NCBI GenBank assembly: GCA_964535825.1
Contig: CAZHUC010000007.1
Span: 1 to 64,000 of the forward strand
Direction of reading: 5' to 3'
Length of the DNA stretch: 64,000 nucleotides
From: CAZAQK01 sp964535825
GTDB lineage: Bacteria > Pseudomonadota > Alphaproteobacteria > Rickettsiales > SXRF01
A program made the position numbers and the translations under genes. Positions within the stretch are counted from its first letter, which is position 1. Each line of letters begins with the position of its first letter. This document shows positions 25,239 to 33,307 of the stretch, piece after piece. The notes below the pieces were generated by a model. That model did no database searches. It saw nothing but the letters and a program-made list of their open reading frames with translations, and was not told the DNA's origin.

Positions 25239-26483
25239 ATGACCCTTCAACTCATCACCAAGGCAGCCGAAGTAAAACTGATGGAAGCACTGCATGATAT
25301 GCAGCAGGCTTATCGTTTCAAGGCGGTACATTTTCATCTGGAAAAGTTGCTGGAGCAGTATCAGAGCGAATACCAGGTAAAGATCGCCATCAACCTGATC
25401 CATGATCTGTTGAAAGAGCGGGAGGGTGGTATTTATCTGCTGCAGGACCACGGGCTTATCGTCATGTGCAGCGATCTTGAACCCAATATCCTGAGCAAAC
25501 TGATCTTCCAGCTGCGTTACCTCTATATGGATGATCCGTTGGCATATCGTGAAGATGGTCAGGAGAACCCTGCCTTTTCGGATATCTATGATCTGAGCGC
25601 CGACTGGCAGAAATTTGTGGATCTGGCGAATAAGAAAATGGCGCGCACCGTGCGCAAAGTAGCGCCGGAAGTTGCACTTGTACAGCCCATGGCGGTCAAT
25701 AGTCCGGTGATGGTATCACCTTCATTGACCATGCCATCCAGATCTGTGCCCACGCTTCAGGATCTGGATGATGATTTTGCAGAACTTGATATTTCCAAAT
25801 TACTGCGCCGCCAGCCTGTGTGCGCTGCTCGCCCTAATTATCCGGTACGCAAAGTATTTGATGAGATATATATCCATATTCCCCACCTCAAGAAAATGAC
25901 GCAGGTGGACCCGGGTTTTTTTGCCAATCGTTGGCTGTTTAAGTATATCACCCAACTGCTGGATCAGCGAATGATCGGGCATGTGCGTGATAATTCGGCG
26001 AAATTCCTGGATTCTCCCATCAGCCTGAACCTGAATGTGGAAACATTACTTTCATCATGGTTCACCATGCTGGATGCGGTGATACCGCCCGCTGCCAAAG
26101 TTTCTGTAGTGATAGAAGTGCCGGTGGTGGATGCATTCGCCGATATTACTGGCTTTATGATCGCCCGCAAAGAAGTACAGCGCCTTGGGTATCGTCTGTG
26201 CCTTGATGGCCTGACCACCCGCAGCTTTACCCAGATAGATCGCGGCAAGCTGGGGGCAGATCTGGTAAAACTCCAATGGAATGCCGATGTACTGAGCGAT
26301 CTGCGTAGTGAACAAAGCCGGGAGCTTTCAGAAGCTATCCAGATGGCGGGAACAAACCGTGTTATTCTGTGCCGCTGTGATAACCTGCAGGCGGTGGAAT
26401 ATGGTCAGGCGCTTGGTATCCCGCTGTTTCAGGGTCGCTACATTGATTCCATCGTGAATCCAACTTCAAAAATAGAGAACTAG
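25239..26483 (+). CDS. Protein with a decayed EAL domain
   Basis: A 414-residue cytoplasmic protein. The N-terminal 140 residues are helical and unfamiliar; a linker with Ser/Pro follows (about 145-170). Residues about 285-405 match the EAL phosphodiesterase fold in order: VVIEVPVVDAFADI (EAL position), LGYRLCLDGLTTRSF (DDFGTG position), GADLVKLQWN (KID position), NRVILCRCDNLQAVE (AEGVE position) and LGIPLFQGRYID (G-x-x-x-x-QGY position). The metal-binding Glu of EAL is in a VIEV context, DD has become DG, and the Glu of AEGVE is Cys. It should not hydrolyse c-di-GMP but may bind it or act as a scaffold. Sits between asmA and the prepilin-peptidase homologue. Confidence 0.68.
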   Translation: MTLQLITKAAEVKLMEALHDMQQAYRFKAVHFHLEKLLEQYQSEYQVKIAINLIHDLLKEREGGIYLLQDHGLIVMCSDLEPNILSKLIFQLRYLYMDDPLAYREDGQENPAFSDIYDLSADWQKFVDLANKKMARTVRKVAPEVALVQPMAVNSPVMVSPSLTMPSRSVPTLQDLDDDFAELDISKLLRRQPVCAARPNYPVRKVFDEIYIHIPHLKKMTQVDPGFFANRWLFKYITQLLDQRMIGHVRDNSAKFLDSPISLNLNVETLLSSWFTMLDAVIPPAAKVSVVIEVPVVDAFADITGFMIARKEVQRLGYRLCLDGLTTRSFTQIDRGKLGADLVKLQWNADVLSDLRSEQSRELSEAIQMAGTNRVILCRCDNLQAVEYGQALGIPLFQGRYIDSIVNPTSKIEN

Positions 26484-26486
26484 ACC

Positions 26487-27248
26487 ATGATGGATGCCGT
26501 GGCTAACTGGCCGTTTGCACACATACTGGCCGGTATCATTTGGGCATCGGTACTTGGTATGGCGGCTGGCAATTATGCGTGCAGTCTTGTACATCGCCTG
26601 CCGCGTGGGCGTTTGATTCTGGATAAAACACCCTATTGCGGCAACTGCGGCACGTTGCTTAAGGTCAAAGACCTGTTCCCGGTTATTTCAGCGATGTTGC
26701 TTCGGCATAAGTGCCGTTATTGCGGGCGGCCGTTCCCTACATCGCACACATGGACAGAAGTGCTCATAGGTTTGCTATTCGTGCTGGCCTTCCTGCAACA
26801 TAATTTCAGTGAACAATATGTGCTGATTGTGTTGATAGGAACATTTCTGGTGACGCTTGCCGCCATCGAAATAAACGAAAACATGCTGATGGGCAGGATA
26901 CTGTTTTGCGTGGTGGTATTTGGCATGATGTATCGAATTTTGCAGGACGCTTCTATTTATCCGGCGTGCTTTGGCGGTTTATATGGGGTGTTGCTTGGTG
27001 CGGTCATCGGTCGCAAACACATTAGAAAGGTCGGCCACATTTATGTGTTGCCGCCGCTTGCGCTGTTGCTTGCTGCGGGTGGTATCTGTGTGGGGGAAAA
27101 GGGATTGCTCACATTCTTTGCATTGTTCGCCGCATTCTTCATTCTGGCAAAGTTATTGGGTGGGCTTAAAAAGCCTGTTCGCCTAACCGTACCGTTTGGT
27201 TTTGCAGTGATACTGCCAGTGCTGTATCCGTCACTTATTCAACTGTAA
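26487..27248 (+). CDS. Prepilin peptidase (PilD) homologue lacking catalytic aspartates
   Basis: A 253-residue polytopic membrane protein. The N-terminal domain of type IV prepilin peptidases is intact: four cysteines in two pairs (CGNC at 51-54 and CRYC at 76-79), the zinc-binding region. The following helices should carry two catalytic aspartates, in an IDxD-x5-LPD segment and a GxGD-x-KL segment. Here the first reads AAIEINENMLMG (Glu128) and the second VGHIYVLPP, without either Asp. It is therefore probably not a protease. The active-site loss plus preserved cysteines suggests retention for another role. Three bases after the EAL-like gene; overlaps convergent glmS by 14 bases. No pilin genes nearby. 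Confidence 0.75.
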   Translation: MMDAVANWPFAHILAGIIWASVLGMAAGNYACSLVHRLPRGRLILDKTPYCGNCGTLLKVKDLFPVISAMLLRHKCRYCGRPFPTSHTWTEVLIGLLFVLAFLQHNFSEQYVLIVLIGTFLVTLAAIEINENMLMGRILFCVVVFGMMYRILQDASIYPACFGGLYGVLLGAVIGRKHIRKVGHIYVLPPLALLLAAGGICVGEKGLLTFFALFAAFFILAKLLGGLKKPVRLTVPFGFAVILPVLYPSLIQL

Positions 27249-29055
27249 CGCTTTTTGCAAGGTTTCGTGGCTGGTCCACGTCTGTGCCCTTAAGCACAGC
27301 CACATGATAGGCCAGCATCTGCACAGGCAGAGCATATAGTAGGGGCGAAATGAACGAGCTGGCTTGCGGCATGCTGATGCTTGCAACCGGCAGGTCGCCT
27401 GCATTCTGAATACCCTTCTCATCACTGATGAGCACGATACGGCCACCACGCGCTGCCGCCTCCTGAATATTCGATGTGGTCTTTTCATACAGATCATCGG
27501 AAGGGGCAAGGGCGATGACGGGCATCTTTTCATCAATGAGCGCAATCGGGCCGTGTTTGAGTTCGCCCGCTGCATAGGCCTCGGCGTGGATGTAGGAGAT
27601 CTCCTTCATCTTGAGCGCACCTTCCATCGCTATAGCAAACGAAGTGCTGCGGCCAATGAAAAGCATATCCTGCGCCTTCATTAAATTACCAGCCATTGCC
27701 TGTATACTGTTATCCTGTTTGAGGATTTCGGTCATGAGGCTTGGTACTTCAAGCAGTTGCTCGCAGTATTTTTTGCGCTCATCTGCGCTGATGGATTTGC
27801 GTGCCTTTGCCAGCTCGATGGTCAGGCAGGCAAGGGTGGCAAGCTGCGTGGTGAATGCTTTGGTAGATGCCACGCCGATCTCCGGCCCTGCATGGGTATA
27901 GATCACCGCGTTCGCCTCGCGGGCGATGGTGCTTTCCGGCACATTCACAATGGCAAGCACCGGATGTATCTTTTTAGTGAAGCGCAGCACGGCCAGCGTA
28001 TCCGCCGTTTCACCTGACTGTGAAATGACAATGCTCAGGCCCTTGGGATCTGGCACAGGCGAGCGGTAGCGGTATTCCGATGCGATATCTACCTCTACCG
28101 GTATCTTTGCGATCGATTCCATCCAGTATTTTGCCACCTGCGCAGCGTAATATGATGTGCCGCACGCGATAATTTGCACGCGGCTGATATCCTGCAGCTT
28201 AAATGGAAATTCGGGCAGGGTGATGTCCAGCGTCGCAGGATTGCAATAAATTTTCACCGCTTCACCGACAACACCCGGCTGTTCGAAAATTTCTTTCTGC
28301 ATGAAGTGGCGATAATTGCCTTTGCCAGCAGATGCGCCGTTATAGCCGGACTGGTTGATGGCGCGCTGCACCACTTTGCCAGAAGCATCATGGAATATAA
28401 CCGAGTTCGGCGTGAGCTCTACCCAGTCACCATCTTCAAGGTAGCTGATGCGCGAGGTAAGATTGGAAAGTGCGATGGCATCAGAGCCAAGGAACATTTC
28501 CTTGTCGCCATAACCAACCGCCAGTGGCGGGCCTTGCCTTGCACCGAGCAGCAGGTCTGGATGATCGCGGAACACCACCGCCAGTGCAAATGCGCCATGC
28601 AGGCGGCCGAGTGTTTTTGTCATGGCCTGTTGTGGAGTAATACCTTCGTTCAGGTAGTGGGTGATGAGGGCAGGGATAACTTCCGTATCCGTCTGGCTTT
28701 GGAAGGTGTAACCCTTGGCTGATAATTCCTCACGAAGTTCGCGGTAATTCTCAATGATGCCGTTATGAACGACGGCCACTTTATCAGTGGCATGCGGGTG
28801 GGCATTGGTCTCATTCGGGATACCGTGTGTTGCCCAGCGTGTGTGGCCGATACCGGTGTGGCCTGCCAGCGGTGTCGCCTGCAAAACCTTCTCGAGATTG
28901 ACCAGCTTACCCTGCGCACGGGCGCGGCATATCTCGCCTTTGCTCAGTGTTGCGATACCTGCTGAATCATACCCGCGATATTCGAGATGCTTCAGTCCAC
29001 CAAGTATCAGAGGGGCAGCATCACGATAACCGGTGGTGCCGATAATCCCGCACAT
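27235..29055 (-). CDS. glmS: Glutamine-fructose-6-phosphate aminotransferase
   Basis: A 606-residue enzyme making glucosamine 6-phosphate for peptidoglycan and lipopolysaccharide. The nucleophile Cys2 follows the initiator (MCGIIG), the glutaminase domain shows EYRGYDSAGIA and GHTRWATHG, and two SIS domains show SQSGETADTLA and STSFAIAMEGALKMKEISY. The C-terminus, ending DQPRNLAKSVTVE, is the conserved family tail. AAAGGA precedes the ATG. It is monocistronic, ending against the prepilin-peptidase homologue. No glmS ribozyme core is evident upstream, as expected outside Firmicutes. Confidence 0.97.
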   Translation of the reverse strand: MCGIIGTTGYRDAAPLILGGLKHLEYRGYDSAGIATLSKGEICRARAQGKLVNLEKVLQATPLAGHTGIGHTRWATHGIPNETNAHPHATDKVAVVHNGIIENYRELREELSAKGYTFQSQTDTEVIPALITHYLNEGITPQQAMTKTLGRLHGAFALAVVFRDHPDLLLGARQGPPLAVGYGDKEMFLGSDAIALSNLTSRISYLEDGDWVELTPNSVIFHDASGKVVQRAINQSGYNGASAGKGNYRHFMQKEIFEQPGVVGEAVKIYCNPATLDITLPEFPFKLQDISRVQIIACGTSYYAAQVAKYWMESIAKIPVEVDIASEYRYRSPVPDPKGLSIVISQSGETADTLAVLRFTKKIHPVLAIVNVPESTIAREANAVIYTHAGPEIGVASTKAFTTQLATLACLTIELAKARKSISADERKKYCEQLLEVPSLMTEILKQDNSIQAMAGNLMKAQDMLFIGRSTSFAIAMEGALKMKEISYIHAEAYAAGELKHGPIALIDEKMPVIALAPSDDLYEKTTSNIQEAAARGGRIVLISDEKGIQNAGDLPVASISMPQASSFISPLLYALPVQMLAYHVAVLKGTDVDQPRNLAKSVTVE

Positions 29056-29222
29056 GGTCGATCCTTTCGTTTAATGTTGCCGAGAAAATAGGTTTTCGGT
29101 GGCGTTGAATCAACAAGAAGTTGGGCATGTTGTTGGTAGTTGGGCAAAAAATATGTTTCAGTTTGTTACATGACTGTGAATTATCTTGATAAGTTCCTTA
29201 AAATACGAGGAAATCGCTTGCA

Positions 29223-29957
29223 ATGCGCTCAATACTTTATTCTAATCGCGGATATAATATTGCGGCATCTGGGCAGGCAAACATGTTTGATACTGTGTCC
29301 TTTGAATCTTACCTCAGCCGGCGTTTTAAACGCTCAATGGGAGATAATTCGTCCGTATTTTATGAGATGACCCATGATGTAGCGCAGATACACCAGTATT
29401 TCCTGCTGCTATCTAACATGTTCATCAATCTATGCAGCGCATTCATGCCCTCCATACCGCGCTATGAACCAGACGATCGCAATGTATTTGTGGTGGCGCG
29501 AAAAGGCAGGCAGTGCCTCGGGGGATGCCGTGTGACCTTCAGAGAGCCTGAAGACAGATCGCTCTTGCCACTAGAAGAAGAGGGTGAGCTGCTTTCATCA
29601 CTGTTTCGTCACCTGCCGGTATCGAGTGTGCGTTCAGCAGAAGTATCAAACATCGCCGTGTTCCCGGATGAGGCTAAAAGTCTGGTGGGCGGTCTGATGC
29701 AGGAGGTGCTGGCTGTACTTGTCGAGCGCAAGGTACGTTTTGCTTTCATCAATGCGCCACTCAATGACATCCGTGCCTACAAGGAAACTACCGAAGCCTG
29801 TGGCTTCATAACCTCGGTTGTGAGTCATCAGGCGTATTCCCAGTTCCCGCTGGATTCTGAGGTAAAACATTGGCTTATGGTGATCGATCTTAGCCCGGCC
29901 TACAAGAAAAATATCAATATAGATCAGCATGTTAATAGTGAAGAATCAGTTATTTAG
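29223..29957 (+). CDS. Possible acyltransferase of the GNAT/LuxI-like fold
   Basis: A 244-residue protein I do not recognise with certainty. Residues about 85-205 have the shape of a GNAT or LuxI-type acyl transferase: NVFVVARKGRQCLGGCRVTF, then LPLEEEGELLSSLF, AEVSNIAVFPDEAK with the acceptor-site region, VGGLMQEVLAVLVERKVRFAFINAP, and ETTEACGFI. The N-terminal 80 residues and the last 20 look separate. ATG 29223 has a distant GAGGA; ATG 29283 is possible. It lies 150 bases before a flagellin-like gene, raising the possibility of a protein-modification or signal-synthesis role, but this is inference. Confidence 0.5.
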   Translation: MRSILYSNRGYNIAASGQANMFDTVSFESYLSRRFKRSMGDNSSVFYEMTHDVAQIHQYFLLLSNMFINLCSAFMPSIPRYEPDDRNVFVVARKGRQCLGGCRVTFREPEDRSLLPLEEEGELLSSLFRHLPVSSVRSAEVSNIAVFPDEAKSLVGGLMQEVLAVLVERKVRFAFINAPLNDIRAYKETTEACGFITSVVSHQAYSQFPLDSEVKHWLMVIDLSPAYKKNINIDQHVNSEESVI

Positions 29958-29988
29958 CTATATTAACCTTTGAACAAGCCATCCATGG

Positions 29989-29994
29989 TATAAT
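29989..29994 (+). promoter_or_regulatory. Extended -10 promoter of the flagellin-like gene
   Basis: TGGTATAAT is a perfect extended -10 (TATAAT 29989-29994). No good -35 is present at normal spacing (TTGAAC at 29970-29975 is only 13 bases away; TTAACC at 29963-29968 is 20). Predicted transcription start is about 30001, giving a 106-base leader. This is sigma-70-like; I see no sigma-54 or sigma-28 flagellar promoter. Confidence 0.5.
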
Positions 29995-29999
29995 GAGAG

Positions 30000-30016
30000 T
30001 GCCTGAAAAGCAGGCA
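30000..30016 (+). promoter_or_regulatory. Small hairpin at the start of the leader
   Basis: TGCCTG, loop AAAAG, CAGGCA forms a perfect 6-bp stem at the predicted 5' end of the transcript. It could protect the 5' end or, for transcription coming from the upstream gene, act as a weak terminator; no T-run follows it. Confidence 0.4.
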
Positions 30017-30018
30017 TT

Positions 30019-30100
30019 ATGTCCGGTTTCATCATGTAGGTGAGCCGATTGTAGGTGTTATGGAGCATCCAAGTAGGTGATGCCATGACGAAACGGACAT
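30019..30100 (+). promoter_or_regulatory. Long imperfect inverted repeat in the flagellin-like leader
   Basis: ATGTCCGGTTTCATCATG (30019-30036) pairs with CATGACGAAACGGACAT (30084-30100) over 16 base pairs, with one bulged G and one mismatch. The loop of 47 bases contains a nested GCATC/GATGC stem (30065-30083) and three copies of GTAGGTG (30036, 30051 and 30073), each carrying the Shine-Dalgarno-like AGGTG. The stem ends 6 bases before the flagellin ATG. A translational control element is the simplest reading; in Caulobacter, FlbT acts on the flagellin leader, but no flbT is in the window. Confidence 0.6.
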
Positions 30101-30132
30101 GCCGCCATGGTTACTACGGTTTCAACCGGTAA
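30085..30132 (+). CDS. Possible upstream mini-ORF overlapping the flagellin start (15 aa)
   Basis: ATG 30085 has AGGTG five bases upstream and opens a 15-codon frame (MTKRTCRHGYYGFNR) that ends at 30132, overlapping the flagellin start in another frame. The flagellin ATG at 30107 has no Shine-Dalgarno of its own. Two shorter frames precede it: MEHPSR from 30060, ending TGATG, and MSGFIM from 30019. They could form a translation-control cascade or be chance. Confidence 0.3.
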   Translation: MTKRTCRHGYYGFNR

Positions 30133-31045
30133 CGTACTTCTTGCACCCGCAAGGCTCGGGTTCAATAAGGTCGCGCAGGAAGCAGAAGATTCTGCAGCTC
30201 GCCTGACGAGTGGCAACAGGATATTGCGTACAAGCGATGACGCATCAGGTGTTTCCATCGCCGCACGCCTTCAGACACAGATATTCAAATACCGCCAGGC
30301 CATTCAGGATGTGGCCGCCAGTGATACACTGGTAGACGTTGCCAAATCTGGCCTTGAGCGCATTTATGCAAAACTTGAACGTGCCGCAGAGCTCGCCGAG
30401 GAAGCTAATGCTGATGTGCTAGAGCAAGAACGGCTATTCTTTCAGCAGCAGTTCGAAGCAGTACTTCAGGAGATCGACGATATAGTGGCGGAAACTACCT
30501 TCGATAGCCGTCCGGTACTGGATGGTTCATTTGAAGATGAAACCATTCGTCTCGGACCAGAGGATACGGATTTTGCACCGGTAGACATCAGTGATGTCAG
30601 CACAGAAGGTCTCTTCGGGCCAACACCACCCGACCTTACATCGCAGGCCAATGCAGCTACCGCAGAAACTTCGGTTGCTACTGCACTGGAAACTGTGGGT
30701 AGTATCATCGGTTCACTCAGCGGTACGCAAGGAAGACTACTCACTGCCAGTAGCAGTATCAGTTCTACACTCTCCGGGGTGAGTCAGGCTGAAGCCGAGA
30801 TCAGTGACACAAAAGAAGATGCCGAGTTGCTGGCACTGACAGAATCACAAATTAAACTGGATGTGGGATCTGCGGTGATCGCGCAAGCAGCACGCATCAG
30901 TAATGATTTATTGAGTGTATTGGATTTTAGGATTGAAATTGACGTAGAACCTGAGCTTAATGAAGAAGATGACACACAAGTCACCGAAACTGAATCGACA
31001 AGAAGCACAGGTCTGAATGCAACTGATTCCGCAGAAGCCGCGTAA
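30107..31045 (+). CDS. Flagellin-like protein with acidic C-terminal tail
   Basis: A 312-residue protein. The N-terminal D0/D1 helices are clear: RLTSGNRILRTSDDASGVS at about 28-46, ARLQTQIFKYRQAIQDVAASDTLVDVAKSGLERI, and FDSRPVLDG. The C-terminal coiled segment, about 225-265, matches D1/D0 (QIKLDVGSAVIAQAARISNDLLSVL). Normal flagellins stop there; this one continues for about 45 residues of acidic, Thr/Ser-rich sequence (EPELNEEDDTQVTETES). The central variable domain is short. An in-frame stop at 30086-30088 fixes ATG 30107 as the earliest start. It overlaps the next gene by 29 bases, which is unusual for a structural flagellin. It may form or cap filament, or be secreted for another purpose. 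Confidence 0.74.
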   Translation: MVTTVSTGNVLLAPARLGFNKVAQEAEDSAARLTSGNRILRTSDDASGVSIAARLQTQIFKYRQAIQDVAASDTLVDVAKSGLERIYAKLERAAELAEEANADVLEQERLFFQQQFEAVLQEIDDIVAETTFDSRPVLDGSFEDETIRLGPEDTDFAPVDISDVSTEGLFGPTPPDLTSQANAATAETSVATALETVGSIIGSLSGTQGRLLTASSSISSTLSGVSQAEAEISDTKEDAELLALTESQIKLDVGSAVIAQAARISNDLLSVLDFRIEIDVEPELNEEDDTQVTETESTRSTGLNATDSAEAA

Positions 31046-31994
31046 ATTCTCCTCTTTTATTGGGTTTGTCCTTAAAGTAGCGCTTACGGTGGCGGCGTTC
31101 TGGTTCGCTTTGCGGGGCGTGGAATTCTCCGACCTCACCAAAACAATACAACAGCAAAAGATAGATGGGCTGGCGTTTGCAGCACTATGCGTACTGTGTC
31201 AGGTGGCGCTGGGTGGGGCGCGCTGGCGTTATATTCTGGTGTCTCTGTCTGAGATGGGTAAGGCGGTTATCAGTACATGGAATGCCGTGCGATTATATTA
31301 CATCAGTGTGTTCTTTAGCAGTTGCCTGCCGGGAACGGTAGGTGGTGATGTGGTGCGCATCTGGATCACCAAATCTGACCATATCCCGCTTTCGCTTTCT
31401 GTGAACTCCATCATTCTTGACCGGTTGATAGCGCTGGCCGCTTTGGCGGTGATCGTGTTCGCCATGCTGCCCATGCTGGCGGAGGTGATAGGGTTTAATT
31501 TCTGGCTGGTCTATGTTGCGATCGCGGTGGCACTGATGGTAGCTGTGTGGTTGCTCCGTCGTATCAAGCGATTCTTTGAACCGTATAAACACATCAAACT
31601 GGTACATTTCGGGCTGTATTTCATTGGATGCCTGCGCCAGATGGTGAGAAGCTCGGGTACAGGATTCAATGCGCTGGTATTTGCGATCGCTGCCCATATC
31701 TTCAGCTGTGCCAGTACCTACATCATCGCCAAGGGGATGGGTGTGCCACTTTCTTTCCTGCACTGCATGATGTTCGTGCCGCTGGTCATGCTTATTACTA
31801 CGCTGCCTATCTCTATTGGTGGTTGGGGCGTGAGGGAAGTAAGCATGGTGTGGTTTCTGGGGCTGGTGGGCATTGAAAACAGCGATGCGGTGGCGATTTC
31901 CCTGCAAACAGGACTTGTGGCTATGCTGGTGAGCCTGCCGGGCTCATTATTATGGTTGCTGCATAAGCGTAACTCTGGGAAAATGCCTGCCTGA
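31017..31994 (+). CDS. Flippase-like integral membrane protein (UPF0104 / LPG synthase TM family)
   Basis: A 325-residue protein with about eight hydrophobic segments, of the family that includes YbhN and the membrane part of lysyl-phosphatidylglycerol synthase. Family marks: FFSSCLPGTVGGDVVRIW at about 98-115 and TLPISIGGWGVREVS at about 262-276. Such proteins are believed to move lipids or lipid-linked sugars, often beside glycosyltransferases. The start lies within the flagellin-like gene, and there is no alternative start with a better ribosome site nearby, so the two are translationally linked. Confidence 0.84.
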   Translation: MQLIPQKPRKFSSFIGFVLKVALTVAAFWFALRGVEFSDLTKTIQQQKIDGLAFAALCVLCQVALGGARWRYILVSLSEMGKAVISTWNAVRLYYISVFFSSCLPGTVGGDVVRIWITKSDHIPLSLSVNSIILDRLIALAALAVIVFAMLPMLAEVIGFNFWLVYVAIAVALMVAVWLLRRIKRFFEPYKHIKLVHFGLYFIGCLRQMVRSSGTGFNALVFAIAAHIFSCASTYIIAKGMGVPLSFLHCMMFVPLVMLITTLPISIGGWGVREVSMVWFLGLVGIENSDAVAISLQTGLVAMLVSLPGSLLWLLHKRNSGKMPA

Positions 31995-32005
31995 AGAAGG
32001 TAGGT

Positions 32006-33307
32006 ATGCAATCACTCTTTGAAAAGATAGACGAAGCATCTGTGCCGCTCGCTGAGCGCCTGCGCCCGCAGTCTGTGTCAGAATTGCTCGGGCAGGGGCA
32101 TTTGCTTGCGACCGATCATATGCTGCGTACCATGCTGGAAGGCGGCAAGCTCACCTCATTCATACTCTGGGGGCCACCGGGCAGTGGTAAGACCACGCTC
32201 GCCCGGCTCATTGCCAAACAGAGCGGATATATCTATGACACGGTGTCGGCGGTTTCCTCCGGTGTGGCAGAGCTTAAGGCATTATTCGAACGAGCCAAGG
32301 CTCGCGCGCAGGATGGCAAGCGCACGGTTGTATTCGTCGATGAGATACATCGTTTCAACCGTGCGCAGCAGGATGTGTTCCTACCCGTGATCGAAGACGG
32401 CACGATCGTGCTGATCGGTGCGACCACCGAGAATCCTTCCTTTGAACTGAACGCCGCGTTGCTTTCACGGATGCAGGTGGTGGTGCTCAACCGTCTGGAC
32501 AGCGAGGCGATGGAAAAGCTGCTTACCCGTGCAGAAGAGTGTGTTGGGCGCGCATTGCCCCTCACGCCTGATGCCCGTAAGGCGTTGGCGGATATGGCTG
32601 ATGGTGATGGCAGGGCATTGCTTAATTTCTGCGAGATATTGTTTGCTTACAATGGCGGCAGGCCGCTGGATTCCATTACACTCGGTACATACATACAAAA
32701 GCGCGCTCCTCTATACGACAAACATCAGGATGCGCATTACAACCTCATCAGCGCGCTCCATAAAAGCCTGCGCGGCTCGGATGTGAATGCAGCACTTTAC
32801 TGGCTGGCGCGTATGCTGGCGGGTGGGGAAGACCCATTATATATCGTGCGCCGTCTGGTGCGGTTCGCTGTGGAGGATATCGGTCTTGCCGATCCGCAGG
32901 CGCTGGTGCAGGCCAACGCCGCCAAAGAGGCGTATGATTTCCTTGGCTCACCGGAAGGGGAACTGGCCATCGCGCAGGCCGTGATCTATCTGGGCACAGC
33001 ACCCAAATCCAATGCAGGATATATGGCGTATAAATCATCGGTGCGGGATGCAGCGGAACATGGCTCGCTTATGCCACCTATGCATATTCTGAATGCCCCC
33101 ACCAAGCTGATGAAAAATCTGGGATACGGCAAGGATTATGCCTACGATCATGATGCAGAGGATGGCTTCTCCGGCCAGAATTATTTCCCTGAAGCCATGC
33201 AAAGAAAAGACTATTACCAGCCAGCCGAGCGTGGGTTTGAACGCGAAATAGTAAAACGACTGGAATATTGGGATAAGCTCAGGAAAAAGAAAAGCCCGGC
33301 AGCCTGA
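32006..33307 (+). CDS. rarA: Replication-associated recombination protein A (AAA ATPase)
   Basis: A 433-residue clamp-loader-like ATPase acting at stalled forks. Walker A GPPGSGKTT is at 56-64, Walker B FVDEIHRFNR follows, with sensor-1 IGATTENPSFELNAALLSR. The C-terminal tetramerisation region is typical: YWLARMLAGGEDPLYIVRRLVRFAVEDIGLADP and LGYGKDYAYDHD. AAGGTAGGT precedes the ATG. The stop is inside the rho-independent terminator. Confidence 0.95.
   Translation: MQSLFEKIDEASVPLAERLRPQSVSELLGQGHLLATDHMLRTMLEGGKLTSFILWGPPGSGKTTLARLIAKQSGYIYDTVSAVSSGVAELKALFERAKARAQDGKRTVVFVDEIHRFNRAQQDVFLPVIEDGTIVLIGATTENPSFELNAALLSRMQVVVLNRLDSEAMEKLLTRAEECVGRALPLTPDARKALADMADGDGRALLNFCEILFAYNGGRPLDSITLGTYIQKRAPLYDKHQDAHYNLISALHKSLRGSDVNAALYWLARMLAGGEDPLYIVRRLVRFAVEDIGLADPQALVQANAAKEAYDFLGSPEGELAIAQAVIYLGTAPKSNAGYMAYKSSVRDAAEHGSLMPPMHILNAPTKLMKNLGYGKDYAYDHDAEDGFSGQNYFPEAMQRKDYYQPAERGFEREIVKRLEYWDKLRKKKSPAA

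Noticed and set aside
27000..29300. glmS ribozyme-like element upstream of glmS.
   Set aside because: The glmS ribozyme is restricted to Firmicutes and relatives; the 29056-29222 leader shows no such core.
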